Of a DNA stretch of 34,498 nt, positions 24,702 to 33,608 are shown piece by piece; position 1 is the first letter of the stretch, and every line of letters starts with the position of its first letter. Location of the stretch: NCBI RefSeq assembly GCF_021648855.1, contig NZ_JAKJHX010000004.1, positions 1 through 34,498 of the forward strand. The letters run 5' to 3'. A model generated the notes under the pieces. It saw only the letters and a program-made list of their open reading frames with translations. It ran no database searches and was not told the DNA's origin. A program made the position numbers and the translations under genes. The DNA is from Tychonema litorale BBK16 (GTDB lineage: Bacteria > Cyanobacteriota > Cyanobacteriia > Cyanobacteriales > Microcoleaceae).

Positions 24702-25694
24702 ATGTTTGTACTACTAGCTCGCGTTCTATTTCTATTCCTGTTGTTCTCACTAATCAGATCTTGGTGGGATCAATCAGGAGGCAAAGACAATCCATTATTA
24801 GACCGGCTGCGTGTCTTATTGCTGATCAGCTTTTTGCTGCTGGCATTTTTTGCCTCCGATACCCCCGTCGGAGATGCGATTGGCGGTCTACTAGCTTTCT
24901 TCTTTCAGCCGCTAGGTTTTTCGATTACGTCGCTGGTGATTGCATCAGCCTTGATCACAAACGGTGGCATCAAAAACCCAGCACCCAAATTAATCCTGGC
25001 ATCCCTGCTAGTTTTGATACTTTCGAGTATGCCTGTTGTGTCCCACTGGTTCGTCGATCAAGCAGGACGGGAAGCCGCAGCCAATGCTCAGACAGCTTGC
25101 TGTGACGAAACTGCTGCGGCAATTGTCCTGTTGGGCAAGGGTACGACTCAGCCTCACATCCCCAACCAGGTGTCGATTCAACTAACAGATACAGGCAATC
25201 GTTTGCCCTATGCTGCTGTGCTTTACAGAAAACAATTAGCACCTTTGGTGATTGTTACTGCTGGACCCAGACAGGAGTTGGAGAGTTATGATAGCGAAGC
25301 TAAGGATATCCAGACTTTGCTAGCAAGCAATATGGGTGTTCCTCGCAGCAGCATTGTTCTCGACGAGAACGGCAAGAACATCCGCACCAGCGCTAAGGAA
25401 GTGAGAAAGATTTTGGATAGCCGGGGCATCGATCGCAAGGTACTCCTGGTTACTTCTGCGATTCAGATGCGCCGTGCTACCCGTGCTTTTGCTAATGCGG
25501 GAATCGAGGTGATTCCTAGAGCTACCGATTCCTACACTTTTCAAGCCACATCGGGAGGGAGGTCTAGGCTGCATATAAATGCGGCAGATTTTCTACCCAC
25601 CGCAAAAGCTTTGGTAAGGACGACTGAAGTATTCGATGAATACTTCAGGCAGTTTTATGACTATTTGTATTACTGGCAGGGTCGAGATGCCTAA
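24702..25694 (+). CDS. YdcF/DUF218-family membrane protein
   Basis: A 330-residue protein. The first 115 residues contain three to four hydrophobic helices (LLARVLFLFLLFSLI, VLLLISFLLLAFFA, ITSLVIASALI, LILASLLVLILSS). The rest is a DUF218 domain: AAIVLLGKG, LPYAAVLYRK, PLVIVTAGPRQE, IVLDENGKNIRTSAKEV and KVLLVTSAIQMRRATRAF, with the usual late Arg and His (RLHINAADFLPT). YdcF-like proteins are linked to envelope or vancomycin-sensitivity phenotypes, but the reaction is not settled. AGATG precedes the start; 181 bp separate it from the PPK2 gene and show no clear promoter. Confidence 0.88.
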   Translation: MFVLLARVLFLFLLFSLIRSWWDQSGGKDNPLLDRLRVLLLISFLLLAFFASDTPVGDAIGGLLAFFFQPLGFSITSLVIASALITNGGIKNPAPKLILASLLVLILSSMPVVSHWFVDQAGREAAANAQTACCDETAAAIVLLGKGTTQPHIPNQVSIQLTDTGNRLPYAAVLYRKQLAPLVIVTAGPRQELESYDSEAKDIQTLLASNMGVPRSSIVLDENGKNIRTSAKEVRKILDSRGIDRKVLLVTSAIQMRRATRAFANAGIEVIPRATDSYTFQATSGGRSRLHINAADFLPTAKALVRTTEVFDEYFRQFYDYLYYWQGRDA

Positions 25695-25700
25695 AATCCC

Positions 25701-25807
25701 GCCTAACAGTTACTGAGCGAAGCGTCGCACTGAGCCCTTTAAATCGAAGCGAAGCGAACGGCTATGCTCAGGATAAACTCCGCCGAAGTCTCGAAGTGTT
25801 GTTAGGC
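25701..25807. repeat. Short repeat element bounded by 8-bp inverted repeats
   Basis: GCCTAACA (25701-25708) and TGTTAGGC (25800-25807) bound a segment rich in CGAAGCG and CTGAG strings, related to the TTCGACTNCGCTCAG repeats common in these genomes (others near 18155, 26550 and 32171). It encodes the last 13 or so residues and the stop of the hypothetical protein on the minus strand. Confidence 0.65.
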
Positions 25808-26145
25808 AATGCAAACTGCTCCCCAGATTGGTTTAACATCTCACTAGATGAAGGAGACCTTTGTGGGGAGTTGTAGTGGTATTTTCTGATTCCGGCGGGG
25901 TCGCCGACAGCCAGGTTGACTATCAATAAAAACACCGCCCAAAAGATATTTGTTTCCCATGCAGGGGCCGGTTTTTTCGGTTGCTCTGCGGCTTTGACTG
26001 ACTCGACGTTGACTTTGATGTCTAGTTTGCCTTCAATTTCTTTGCCTTTGAGAACTCCGTCGCTGCATACACCCTTAAAAATCATCGGAGCAGGTTTTGC
26101 TGCTTCTTCTGGTTTTTTTTCTTCTGTTTTCGCTGCATCTGTCAT
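25768..26145 (-). CDS. Hypothetical single-helix membrane protein with repeat-derived tail
   Basis: A 125-residue protein of unknown family. The N-terminus is a charged Lys/Glu/Ala/Pro segment, then a compact stretch (MIFKGVCSDGVLKGKEIEGKLDIKVNVES), a second Pro-rich linker and one hydrophobic helix (TNIFWAVFLLIVNLAVG) followed by DPAGIRKYHY. The final residues (about LPNNTSRLRRSLS) are encoded by the repeat element at 25701-25807, so the original C-terminus was probably near SGEQFA. Not recognised; the charged linkers and single helix suggest a membrane-tethered soluble domain. Confidence 0.6.
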   Translation of the reverse strand: MTDAAKTEEKKPEEAAKPAPMIFKGVCSDGVLKGKEIEGKLDIKVNVESVKAAEQPKKPAPAWETNIFWAVFLLIVNLAVGDPAGIRKYHYNSPQRSPSSSEMLNQSGEQFALPNNTSRLRRSLS

Positions 26146-26624
26146 TTTGGTGTCCTGATTGTGGTGAATTCTGTTGGATAGTAATTTCTCAGAGGTTAGG
26201 GGGGTTTTCCGGAAGGATTACCGATTTCTCTGAAAAAATTAAGTAGTAGAAGCACCCTGCCCCCTTGTTGGGGTTTGAAAATCACGATCGCGATTGGGCC
26301 CTGTTATTCCTGGTTGTTTGGTTAACAACTTTGCGTTTAAAGCTGCTATTTATTTATCTGGGTTAAGAGCAGGTTTTTATGCAAAGCAATTTTTTTTATT
26401 AAATTTATTCTAAAATTGGATTTAAAAAGATTTGTGATCTCGATCGGGCTGTTAACTGTTGACTGCCTGCCCTGAGCCCTTCGACCCAACGACTGCGTTG
26501 TCAAAAAAAACAACAAACAACAAATTCTCAATGCCCCATTCCCTTCGACATTTCGACTACGCTCAATGACCGATGCCCAATGCCCGATGACCGATGCCCG
26601 ATGACCGATGCCCCATTCCCCATC
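26146..26624. other. Intergenic region with minisatellite before the glutaminase gene
   Basis: No gene is supportable. From about 26460 it contains CCTGAGCCCTTCGACCC and TTTCGACTACGCTCAA repeats, and from 26565 to 26623 tandem CCGATGCCC/GATGA units. An in-frame ATG at 26580 lies inside the minisatellite. The part from 26146 to 26450 is AT-rich and unremarkable. Confidence 0.6.
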
Positions 26625-27539
26625 ATGACCGCTATATCTCGTCTGCAAGCAGAACAATTGGAAGCTTGGGCAACAGAGGCAATTAATCGCAGTCTATCCG
26701 GTCAAATGCCCGCGTACATACCCCTGCTTGCTCAGGCCGATCGCCAAAAGTTTGCCGTGCAAATTCGGTCAATTGATGGTGAAAAATTTAGCTTGGGTAA
26801 CGAAGATCAAATATTCCCGTTGATGAGCGTAGTTAAGCCTTTTTTGCTGCTTTATCTACTGTGTGAATTGGGGGAAACAGCGGTATTTGACAGGGTTGGC
26901 TGTGAACCTTCGGAACTGCCTTTTAATTCTCTGACTCAACTCCAAATAGACCAGGGAAAGCCGAGAAATCCGATGATTAATAGCGGGGCGATCGCCTTGG
27001 CATCTCTGATTCCTGGTAAAAATGCAGTCCTTCGGTGTCAAAACTTCCTCTATTGGCTGAATCAACAGGCAGAGAGTGAGTTCTTGGTTGATGAGTTAAT
27101 GTTAGATTCAGTCAAGGCAAATCCTAATCAAAATAATCGGAATCTTGCTTTAGAAATGGTAAAACTTGGTGTAATTCCCGATCCCGAAATTGCTTTGGAA
27201 ACCTACAATCGGGTCTGTTGTTTGTCGGGAACTGTGGAGGATTTGACTAGGCTGGGAATGCTCTTGGTCAATAGGGGCGATCGCAAAATTTCAGAACATG
27301 GCCGCACTGTCAAAGCATTGATGGCAACTTGCGGTTTGTATGAGGCATCGGGACGGTTTGCGGTGCGGGTGGGATTACCTACAAAGTCGGGAGTTAGCGG
27401 GGCTGTACTGTCGGTGATTCCGGGTCAAGGTGCGATCGGCTGTTATAGTCCGCCCCTGGACAAAGAGGGAAATTCTGTAGGTGGCTTATGTCTGTTGGAA
27501 GGAATAGCGAAATCTCTGCGACTGAGTATATTTGATTAG
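26625..27539 (+). CDS. glsA: Glutaminase (serine-dependent, beta-lactamase fold)
   Basis: A 304-residue glutaminase that hydrolyses glutamine to glutamate and ammonia. The catalytic Ser68-x-x-Lys71 is visible in LMSVVKPF, followed by NPMINSGAI, NRNLALEM, and KSGVSGAVLSVIPGQGAIG near the end, in the family order. I chose ATG 26625 (MTAISRLQ); the upstream ATG 26580 is encoded by a GATGCCC minisatellite and adds 15 residues with no family counterpart. It is a stand-alone gene; the 81-bp gap to petP shows only a ribosome site. Confidence 0.93.
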   Translation: MTAISRLQAEQLEAWATEAINRSLSGQMPAYIPLLAQADRQKFAVQIRSIDGEKFSLGNEDQIFPLMSVVKPFLLLYLLCELGETAVFDRVGCEPSELPFNSLTQLQIDQGKPRNPMINSGAIALASLIPGKNAVLRCQNFLYWLNQQAESEFLVDELMLDSVKANPNQNNRNLALEMVKLGVIPDPEIALETYNRVCCLSGTVEDLTRLGMLLVNRGDRKISEHGRTVKALMATCGLYEASGRFAVRVGLPTKSGVSGAVLSVIPGQGAIGCYSPPLDKEGNSVGGLCLLEGIAKSLRLSIFD

Positions 27540-27620
27540 AAAAGACCTGTTCCGATGTAGACGGCAAAAGGTAAAATGAGCTGTTGAGTATAAGTTATAT
27601 AGAGCAGGAGAACATTTTCA

Positions 27621-27821
27621 GTGGCAATAGAAGTAGGTCAGAGAGTTAAGGTGCGCCGTCTCAGAGATCGGATGTCCGCAGATATCGTAGGCAAGTTGAA
27701 AACGAATCCAGTCGGTACCGTTGACAGTTTCAGAATGGTTGACGGCAGTGGAGTAGGTGTGGTTGTTAAGTTTGACGGTTTTGCGACTTGGTTTTTTGAA
27801 GACGAACTGGAAGCCGTTTAG
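27621..27821 (+). CDS. petP: Cytochrome b6f complex subunit PetP (DUF2862)
   Basis: A 66-residue SH3-like protein: MAIEVGQRVKVRRLRDR, then VGKL, DGSGVGVVVKFDG and a WFFEDELE ending, the hallmark of the DUF2862/PetP family, a peripheral cytoplasmic-side subunit that tunes cytochrome b6f and linear electron flow. The start is GTG 27621 with AGGAG about ten bases upstream; no ATG is available. An extra Asn-Pro in KTNPVGTVDS lengthens the first loop slightly compared with what I recall. The assignment is by whole-protein resemblance. Confidence 0.85.
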   Translation: MAIEVGQRVKVRRLRDRMSADIVGKLKTNPVGTVDSFRMVDGSGVGVVVKFDGFATWFFEDELEAV

Positions 27822-27831
27822 CAGATGCTGA

Positions 27832-27957
27832 AGGAAGAAGGAAGAAGGAAGAAGGAAGAAGGAAGAGGGAAGAGGGAAAATTTTCCCAACTCTTCCCCTC
27901 TCCCACTCTCCCACTCTCCCCCTCTCCTCTTCCTCGACTCTCTCCTCCCCACTCTGG
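27832..27957. repeat. GGAAGAA heptamer tandem repeat and CTCTCCCA tract
   Basis: Five or more GAAGGAA-type heptamers (27832-27876), degenerating to GGAAGAGG, are followed by pyrimidine-rich CTCTCCCACTCTCC units. The purine and pyrimidine tracts are roughly complementary and can fold on each other, giving a large imperfect hairpin just after petP. Heptameric short tandem repeats are common in cyanobacteria. A related tract is at 32046-32125. Confidence 0.75.
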
Positions 27958-28010
27958 CTGAAGATTGCGTTTAAATGTTAAGTATTAAGCTTTGGCAGTG
28001 AGAACAGAAA

Positions 28011-29105
28011 ATGGCTTTGATTTTAACATTTTTGGGCAAAGGCGGCACTGGCCGTAGTACGATCGCGATCGCAACTGCGAAGAAATATGCGGCTCAAGGC
28101 AAGCGAGTTCTGCTGCTGAGCCAAGATCCAGGGCCTGGATTGGGCATTCTCCTGGGAATTCCCCTGACTTCCACTCTGCAAGAAATCGCCCCGAATTTCA
28201 AAGCAGTTCAGGTGCAAAGTGCGCCGCTGCTGGAACGTAGATGGGACGAGGTTAAACAATTGGAAGCCCAATATGTCCGCACACCTTTTTTCAAGCAGAT
28301 TTATGGTCAAGAATTGGGGGTGTTACCGGGAATGGACAGCGCGTTGGCCCTGAATGAACTTCGGGAATATGACGATAGCAAACAATATGATGCGATCGTT
28401 TATGATGGTACCGGCGGCATGGATACGCTGCGGATGCTGGGAATGCCGGAAATTTTGAGTTGGTACATTCGTCGCTTTCGCCAAGCTTTGGTGGATTCCG
28501 ATTTGGGCAAAGCTTTGTCGCCTTTTATTCAACCGGTGATTAGTACGGTGTTGACTGTGGATTTGTCGGGGGACAATGCTTTTAAGTCTACTCAGCAAGT
28601 CGATAATCTGTTGGATAAGGGTAAGGAAGCGTTGGCAAATCCGAACCGTACTGCTGCTTATTTGGTGACGAATGGGGATGCAAGTGCGATCGCCACGGCC
28701 CGCTATTTGTGGGGAAGTTCTCAACAAATTGGCTTGACTGTGGGCGGTGTGATTCTCAATCAAGTAGCTGTTACAGAAACTATTGCCGCTGATTTTGATC
28801 CTTTGACAGCAGTTTCGGTGCCGGCCCATAGTGACAATAATTGGCAACCGCTAATTGATGCTTTACCAGATTTTTCTGAGGCGATAAGTGCTCCTAAGCC
28901 GATCGACATAAATATTGCCCAACGTCAAGTTAGTTTATTTTTGCCGGGATTTGACAAGAAAGAAATTAAATTGATTCAATCGGGGCCAGAAGTGACGATC
29001 GAAGCAGGCGATCAGCGGCGTAATATTTTGTTACCTCCGCAGCTAACAGGGAAATCTGTTACGGGCGCTAAGTTCCTAAACAGTTATTTGATCGTGTCTT
29101 TTTAG
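28011..29105 (+). CDS. Get3/ArsA-like ATPase with C-terminal Hsp20-like domain
   Basis: A 364-residue deviant-Walker ATPase. The P-loop is GKGGTGRST (residues 9-17), with LLSQDPGPGLG in place of the usual switch I D-x-x-P region, and YDAIVYDGTGG as Walker B. Residues about 305-364 resemble the alpha-crystallin/Hsp20-type tail found on cyanobacterial and plastid ArsA-family proteins (VSLFLPGFDKKEIKL, KFLNSYLIVSF). No CxxC for zinc dimerisation and no arsenite-binding Cys triplet is seen, so arsenite pumping is unlikely; a chaperone or membrane-protein targeting role is inferred. It follows petP after a repeat tract. Confidence 0.85.
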   Translation: MALILTFLGKGGTGRSTIAIATAKKYAAQGKRVLLLSQDPGPGLGILLGIPLTSTLQEIAPNFKAVQVQSAPLLERRWDEVKQLEAQYVRTPFFKQIYGQELGVLPGMDSALALNELREYDDSKQYDAIVYDGTGGMDTLRMLGMPEILSWYIRRFRQALVDSDLGKALSPFIQPVISTVLTVDLSGDNAFKSTQQVDNLLDKGKEALANPNRTAAYLVTNGDASAIATARYLWGSSQQIGLTVGGVILNQVAVTETIAADFDPLTAVSVPAHSDNNWQPLIDALPDFSEAISAPKPIDINIAQRQVSLFLPGFDKKEIKLIQSGPEVTIEAGDQRRNILLPPQLTGKSVTGAKFLNSYLIVSF

Positions 29106-29127
29106 CAGTTATGGAGTAAGATTAAAT

Positions 29128-29211
29128 GAACCGCGAAGACGCTAAGGACGCGAAGGAAGAAAAAGAAGAAGATATAGTTATTCCTTCGCGCTCTTTATGT
29201 CTTCGCCGTTC
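29128..29211. repeat. Imperfect palindromic repeat (CGCGAAG type)
   Basis: GAACCGCGAAGACGCTAAGG... (29128-29157) is matched by the reverse-complement-like TCCTTCGCGCTCTTTATGTC... (29182-29211) with a few mismatches and a 24-nt A/G-rich centre. It resembles a dispersed repeat of filamentous cyanobacteria whose forward reading gives NREDAKDAKE. It is in frame with the next gene and would add a false 32-residue N-terminus. Confidence 0.7.
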
Positions 29212-29221
29212 GTTCAAAAGT

Positions 29222-30238
29222 ATGAACAAAGATATTGCAAAGAACCTTGCTTTCAGATTAATAACTTATCTAATTTTTCCAATATTTCTATCTGTCAGTA
29301 GTGCGGAAATTGTCTTACGGGTTGCGGGATACAAACCTTGGCAAATAGAAAATGTTGATGTTGCTATTCAACCCAAAGGTAACTTTTTCACTAAGGATTC
29401 TGAACTGGGCTACAAGCATTTGCCAGGAAAATTCAAAGTAACACTTAACGGCAATTACTCATTTAATGCAACTCACCTCAACAACAGTTTAAGAATTACA
29501 CATCCTCTCAATACTTACCATTTACAATCAAATAAGCCAGAGATTTGGATATTTGGCTGTTCTTTTACCTACGGTTGGTCATTGAATGACAATGAGACTT
29601 ATGCTTGGTTACTACAACAGAAATTACCACAATATGAAATTGTCAACTTTGGTGTTAATGGCTACGGGAATATACATTCACTTATTCAGTTTAAACAAGC
29701 ACTGAAACAAGGTAATAAACCCAAGGTTGCTGTAATTTCCTATGCGGGTTTTCACGACAGGCGCAATACTTTTTCCAGGGCGAGAAGAAAGCAATTGGCT
29801 GATTGGAATAAACTCGGTATTCTGTTGCAGCCTGATGCTAGGCTGAATAAACAAAATAATTTTACTTACAATATGGTAAAACTTGAGTATCAGGAGTTGC
29901 CGTTGATGCGGGTTTCGGCGTTAGTGAATTTTCTGGAGGTTAGTTACAATCAATTTGAGGAGGAATTGTACAGAAGCCACGAGGTTTCTAAGGCAATTAT
30001 TGCAGAGTTTAACCGTTTGGCTGAGACTAATGGGGTTAAGCTGGTGGTTGCGGGAATTAACCCTGGTTCTGCTAAGATGTTGGCGGAACTCAATCGGGAT
30101 GGTATTGCGACGGTGGATATTTCTGTTGATTTGAAAGTACCGGCTAATAATAATTTACCGCATGATTTGCATCCAAGTGCGATCGCCAATCAGCAATACG
30201 CACAAAAATTAGAACGTTTCTTGCACAATATCGAATAA
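29222..30238 (+). CDS. Membrane-anchored SGNH-hydrolase-like protein
   Basis: From ATG 29222, 338 residues. An N-terminal hydrophobic helix (LAFRLITYLIFPIFLSVSSAEIVLRVAGY) acts as anchor or uncleaved signal. SGNH-type blocks are visible: GCSFTYG with Ser114, GVNGYGN with Asn146, and DLHPS with Asp315 and His317 as the catalytic pair. The family cleaves ester bonds on lipids or polysaccharide acyl groups; the substrate here is not evident. An in-frame ATG at 29126 would add 32 residues encoded by a palindromic repeat, so I reject it. The gene starts 116 bp after the Get3-like gene. Confidence 0.8.
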   Translation: MNKDIAKNLAFRLITYLIFPIFLSVSSAEIVLRVAGYKPWQIENVDVAIQPKGNFFTKDSELGYKHLPGKFKVTLNGNYSFNATHLNNSLRITHPLNTYHLQSNKPEIWIFGCSFTYGWSLNDNETYAWLLQQKLPQYEIVNFGVNGYGNIHSLIQFKQALKQGNKPKVAVISYAGFHDRRNTFSRARRKQLADWNKLGILLQPDARLNKQNNFTYNMVKLEYQELPLMRVSALVNFLEVSYNQFEEELYRSHEVSKAIIAEFNRLAETNGVKLVVAGINPGSAKMLAELNRDGIATVDISVDLKVPANNNLPHDLHPSAIANQQYAQKLERFLHNIE

Positions 30239-30300
30239 ATTTGAAATCTTCCAGCATTGTCAATTTCTTCATCCTGAGATTACGGAGTTTTAAATACAAA

Positions 30301-30723
30301 TCATTTTGTATTTGCTGTCATCGTTTTTGCCACAGATATAAGCTGAGCCGGAGTTAAATCATCCTCTGGATTGGCAACTGGGCCCCAGTTTGTATATTGA
30401 GTGGTTCTACCTGCACGTATTGCCGCAAAGGCTCGAATAGATTGCAAGTTACCGCGAGCCATTTCAAAATAAGTGTAAGTGGCTCCCCAGCACAGGAATT
30501 GATTGGTAATTCCTCCGATTCTTCCATTGCCTAAATCCATGATTTTTACTAAAGAAACAGAGACATTCGTTAGACAAGCTTTGTTATAATAAGAATAAGC
30601 TACCGGAGCATTTTTGTTGTATTTATCGTTAGTTGCAAATATTGCTAGCTCAGAGGGAGTCATAGCGAAACAAGGATTTGCTGTGGACAGAAAAACAATT
30701 GTAGTAGTTAGTAATTTTTTCAT
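30301..30723 (-). CDS. Small exported protein of unknown function
   Basis: A 140-residue protein beginning with a clear signal peptide (KK, then LLTTTIVFLSTANPCFA, cleavage probably after CFA). The mature part has Cys residues in KACLTNV and FLCWGATY, which could pair, and aromatic-rich stretches (AYSYYNKAC, TYTYFEMARG). I recognise no family. It is convergent with the SGNH-like gene and lies 61 bp downstream of sufS in the same direction, but the intervening AT-rich gap suggests its own promoter. Confidence 0.75.
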   Translation of the reverse strand: MKKLLTTTIVFLSTANPCFAMTPSELAIFATNDKYNKNAPVAYSYYNKACLTNVSVSLVKIMDLGNGRIGGITNQFLCWGATYTYFEMARGNLQSIRAFAAIRAGRTTQYTNWGPVANPEDDLTPAQLISVAKTMTANTK

Positions 30724-30783
30724 GATATGAAACCTTTTCTATTTACTAAGTAGAGGGTGGGCAAATGCCCGCCCTCTAACAAC

Positions 30784-32046
30784 TTATCCCATAATCTCTG
30801 CAAAAAAGGCGATCGTCTCTTTCAACGATTTCACAAACACATCAATCTCCTCATAAGTATTGTAAAAGTACAAACTCGCCCGCGCCGTAGATGAAATGTT
30901 CAAATAGCGGTGCAAAGCTTGCGTGCAGTGATGTCCCGATCGAATTGCGATTCCCTCCTCATCCAACATCGTAGACAAGTCTTGAGGGTGAATTTCTCCC
31001 GCTGTAAATGCCGCTAACGCCGCCCTACCTTCGCCGTTGCTGTCTGGCTGTGGGCCGTAGATTTTAATTTCGGGAATTTGGCGCAATTGTTGAAACAGAT
31101 AAGCCGTCAATTCGGCTTCGCAAGCGTGAATCTGCTCCATGCCTATGTTATTAAGATAGTCGATCGCGGCACCAAGTGCGATCGCCTCTCCGATTGCAGG
31201 TGTGCCCGCCTCAAATTTGTGTGGCAAATCGGCATAAGTGGAATATTCGAGAAATACATCAGCAATCATCTCGCCACCGCCGAAAAACGGAGGCATTTCT
31301 CTCAGCAAGTCTAGCTTTCCATACAAAAAACCAATGCCAGTTGGAGCACACATTTTGTGCCCAGAAGCAACCAGCCAATCGCAATCCATAGCCTGCACAT
31401 CTACTACCATATGCGGCACGCTTTGGCAAGCATCAATTAAAACTTTTGCGCCGAAACTGTGGGCAATTTGGCAGATTTCGTTGACTGGATTGATGCAGCC
31501 CAAAGTATTAGAAACGTGAACGATTGAGACTAGCTTAGTTTTATCAGAAATCAGGGTTTTGAATTGTGCTAAATCAAACTCTTGAGTCTCCGTTAACTCG
31601 ACAAACTTCAGCACCGCACCCGTTTTTTGAGCTATCATTTGCCAGGGAACCAGATTGCTGTGGTGTTCCATTACTGACAAGATAATTTCATCTCCGACTT
31701 GCAGATTGTTCAAACCCCAAGAATAAGCAACTAAATTAATCGCTTCGGTAGCATTGCGAGTGTAAACAATTTCTTGTCGGGAAGCCGCATTGATAAAAGC
31801 AGCAACTTTATCTCTAGCGCCTTCGTAAGCATCTGTGGCTTTTCCGCTGAGAGTGTGGGCCCCCCGATGGACGTTGGAATTATATTTTTCGTAGTAATCG
31901 CGCCAAGCATTGAGGACAACTACAGGTTTTTGAGATGTCGCTGCATTGTCGAGATATACTAGCGGTTTACCGTTGACTTTTTCCTTGAGAATTGGGAAGT
32001 CACTGCGAACTTTTGAGGCTAATGTTTTTTCTTGAATAAGTGTCAT
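30784..32046 (-). CDS. sufS: Cysteine desulfurase SufS
   Basis: A 420-residue group II cysteine desulfurase, PLP-dependent, which takes sulfur from cysteine for SUF iron-sulfur assembly. Lys231 in [11 protein letters not shown] binds PLP and Cys374 in [10 protein letters not shown] carries the persulfide. [15 protein letters not shown] and [12 protein letters not shown] near the N-terminus are family blocks. It is the last gene of the suf run on the minus strand; 239 bp of heptamer and palindromic repeats separate it from sufD, which is unusual for an operon and may reduce or re-initiate its transcription. Confidence 0.96.
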   Translation of the reverse strand: MTLIQEKTLASKVRSDFPILKEKVNGKPLVYLDNAATSQKPVVVLNAWRDYYEKYNSNVHRGAHTLSGKATDAYEGARDKVAAFINAASRQEIVYTRNATEAINLVAYSWGLNNLQVGDEIILSVMEHHSNLVPWQMIAQKTGAVLKFVELTETQEFDLAQFKTLISDKTKLVSIVHVSNTLGCINPVNEICQIAHSFGAKVLIDACQSVPHMVVDVQAMDCDWLVASGHKMCAPTGIGFLYGKLDLLREMPPFFGGGEMIADVFLEYSTYADLPHKFEAGTPAIGEAIALGAAIDYLNNIGMEQIHACEAELTAYLFQQLRQIPEIKIYGPQPDSNGEGRAALAAFTAGEIHPQDLSTMLDEEGIAIRSGHHCTQALHRYLNISSTARASLYFYNTYEEIDVFVKSLKETIAFFAEIMG

Positions 32047-32125
32047 ATAGGAGAAGGAAGAAGGAAGAAGGAAGACGGAAGAGGGAAGACGGAAGACGGA
32101 AGAAGGAAGAAGGAAGAGGGAAGAA
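32046..32125. repeat. GGAAGAA/GGAAGAC heptamer tandem repeat upstream of sufS
   Basis: About ten heptamer units (GGAAGAA, GGAAGAC, GGAAGAG) sit immediately before the sufS ATG (overlapping its first bases). They supply a purine- or pyrimidine-rich leader depending on strand; on the sufS mRNA it is pyrimidine-rich (CTTCC), so the gene has no ordinary Shine-Dalgarno apart from a CTCCTATATG context. Confidence 0.75.
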
Positions 32126-32142
32126 AAGGATAATTTTGTCAG

Positions 32143-32278
32143 GTTTGTAGAGATAGTGTAGGTTGGGTAGCCCTTCGACTCCGCTCAGGAACCGCGTCAG
32201 CGAAATCCAACACATTATTTTAAAAGAGTTGGGTTTCGCTATCGCGTCAACCCAACCTACATTATCTACACTACAAAC
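32143..32278. repeat. MITE-like palindromic repeat between sufD and sufS
   Basis: The left end GTTTGTAGAGATAGTGTAGG... (32143-32168) is the near-complement of ...CCTACATTATCTACACTACAAAC (32250-32278), giving arms of about 26 bp with a few mismatches. The interior has CCCTTCGACTCCGCTCAGG, the same family as repeats near 18155 and 26550. It has no coding capacity and is probably a non-autonomous element inside the suf operon. Confidence 0.7.
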
Positions 32279-32285
32279 GGTTAGA

Positions 32286-33608
32286 CTAAGATTGGATGGC
32301 CATGCAGGTTGAAAGCATTTTTGCTACTCCAATAATTGGCAATTTATCCAGAATTTCCGCCGCAAAAGCATCAATCAGCAAGTAGCGACTTCTCTCTAAA
32401 TCCAAGCCACGACTTTGTAAGTAGAAAAGTTCATCATCCTCTAACTGGCTGACAGTTGCACCGTGGGAACATTTCACGTTATCGGCGACAATTTCTAACT
32501 GCGGTTTAGTGTCTACGCGAGCTCTTGATGACAGCAATAAATTCCGGCTTAATTGTCCCGCATCGGTCAATTGTGCGGCTTTGGGAACGAAAACTTTGCC
32601 GTTAAATACAGCGCGAGCTCTGTTACCAATGATGCACTTATGCAGTTGGCGACTGGTGCCGTGGGGATGATTGAAACTAATCAAACTATGAGTGTCGGAT
32701 AACTGTTCGCCAAAGGCTACGGTTAAACCATTTAAGGTTGTTTCAGTTCCTTCACCATGCTGAAATACTTCTAAATTATGGCGCGATATTTTGCCGCCCA
32801 AGCTGATAGCATGACAAGTATAACGACTGTTGCGAGATTGCGCGATCGCACTTCTGCCAATATGCACAACGTTCAAACCTTCCCGCTGGAGTCGAACATG
32901 ATTCACAGTAGCATTTTCGCCGACAACAATATCCGTTACCGCATTCGTAAATGCCGCGACATTACCAATAGTTGCGTAATCCTCAATCAAGGTGACATTG
33001 CTTCCAGGCTCTGCTATAACCACGCAGTGCGGCTGACACATGGTCGGAGATGCGCCTGGTGCGGTCAGGAAGAGCAAATGAATCGGAAGTGCGATCGGCA
33101 TATTAGCAGGTACGAACACCACCGCAGAATCGACCAAACCCGCAATATTTAAAGCAGTAAATACTTCAGTTTGTTCTCTGTGCTTGTTCAAAACATCAGC
33201 GATGCGCGCCTGATATTTTTCCGGTGCATTGGAGAGATTACCTACATAAAAATCCGGCAAATTCACCGTTGACAAATCAGGCGTATAAACACCATTGACA
33301 AATACCAATCTTAAAGGTAAATCGTCCTTGTTTTTTACAGGCATGATAATATCAGACAGTTTAATTGCTGACTGATTACTCTGCGGTACATTAAACTGAA
33401 CTTGCGACAGTGGCGACAAATCAGTGAATCGCCATTCTTCATCCCTTACAGTGGGAAAGTTCGCAGAAAGAACGTATTGAGTCGCAATGTCACGCAAACT
33501 ATCCAACCCGTAAGCAGAACTTTTGCCATTAACTCCGTCCAACTTTTCACACTGATTCACCAAACCAGCCAAAAACATTTCTCTAGTAGCAACCTGAGTA
33601 TTAATCAT
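32286..33608 (-). CDS. sufD: SUF Fe-S assembly scaffold subunit SufD
   Basis: A 440-residue SufB/SufD beta-helix protein that, with SufB and SufC, forms the scaffold for Fe-S clusters. The conserved C-terminal part reads [35 protein letters not shown], with the family VKCSHGAT block and its Cys/His. The ATG overlaps the sufC stop (33605-33608, ATGA), showing coupling. Gene order sufC-sufD-sufS is the cyanobacterial arrangement. Confidence 0.96.
   Translation of the reverse strand: MINTQVATREMFLAGLVNQCEKLDGVNGKSSAYGLDSLRDIATQYVLSANFPTVRDEEWRFTDLSPLSQVQFNVPQSNQSAIKLSDIIMPVKNKDDLPLRLVFVNGVYTPDLSTVNLPDFYVGNLSNAPEKYQARIADVLNKHREQTEVFTALNIAGLVDSAVVFVPANMPIALPIHLLFLTAPGASPTMCQPHCVVIAEPGSNVTLIEDYATIGNVAAFTNAVTDIVVGENATVNHVRLQREGLNVVHIGRSAIAQSRNSRYTCHAISLGGKISRHNLEVFQHGEGTETTLNGLTVAFGEQLSDTHSLISFNHPHGTSRQLHKCIIGNRARAVFNGKVFVPKAAQLTDAGQLSRNLLLSSRARVDTKPQLEIVADNVKCSHGATVSQLEDDELFYLQSRGLDLERSRYLLIDAFAAEILDKLPIIGVAKMLSTCMAIQS

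Noticed and set aside
28011..29105. Arsenite-pump ATPase or ParA-type partition protein
   Set aside because: The arsenite Cys residues are missing and the C-terminal Hsp20-like domain fits the cyanobacterial ArsA-like family better; no ParB partner or centromere-like repeats are nearby.
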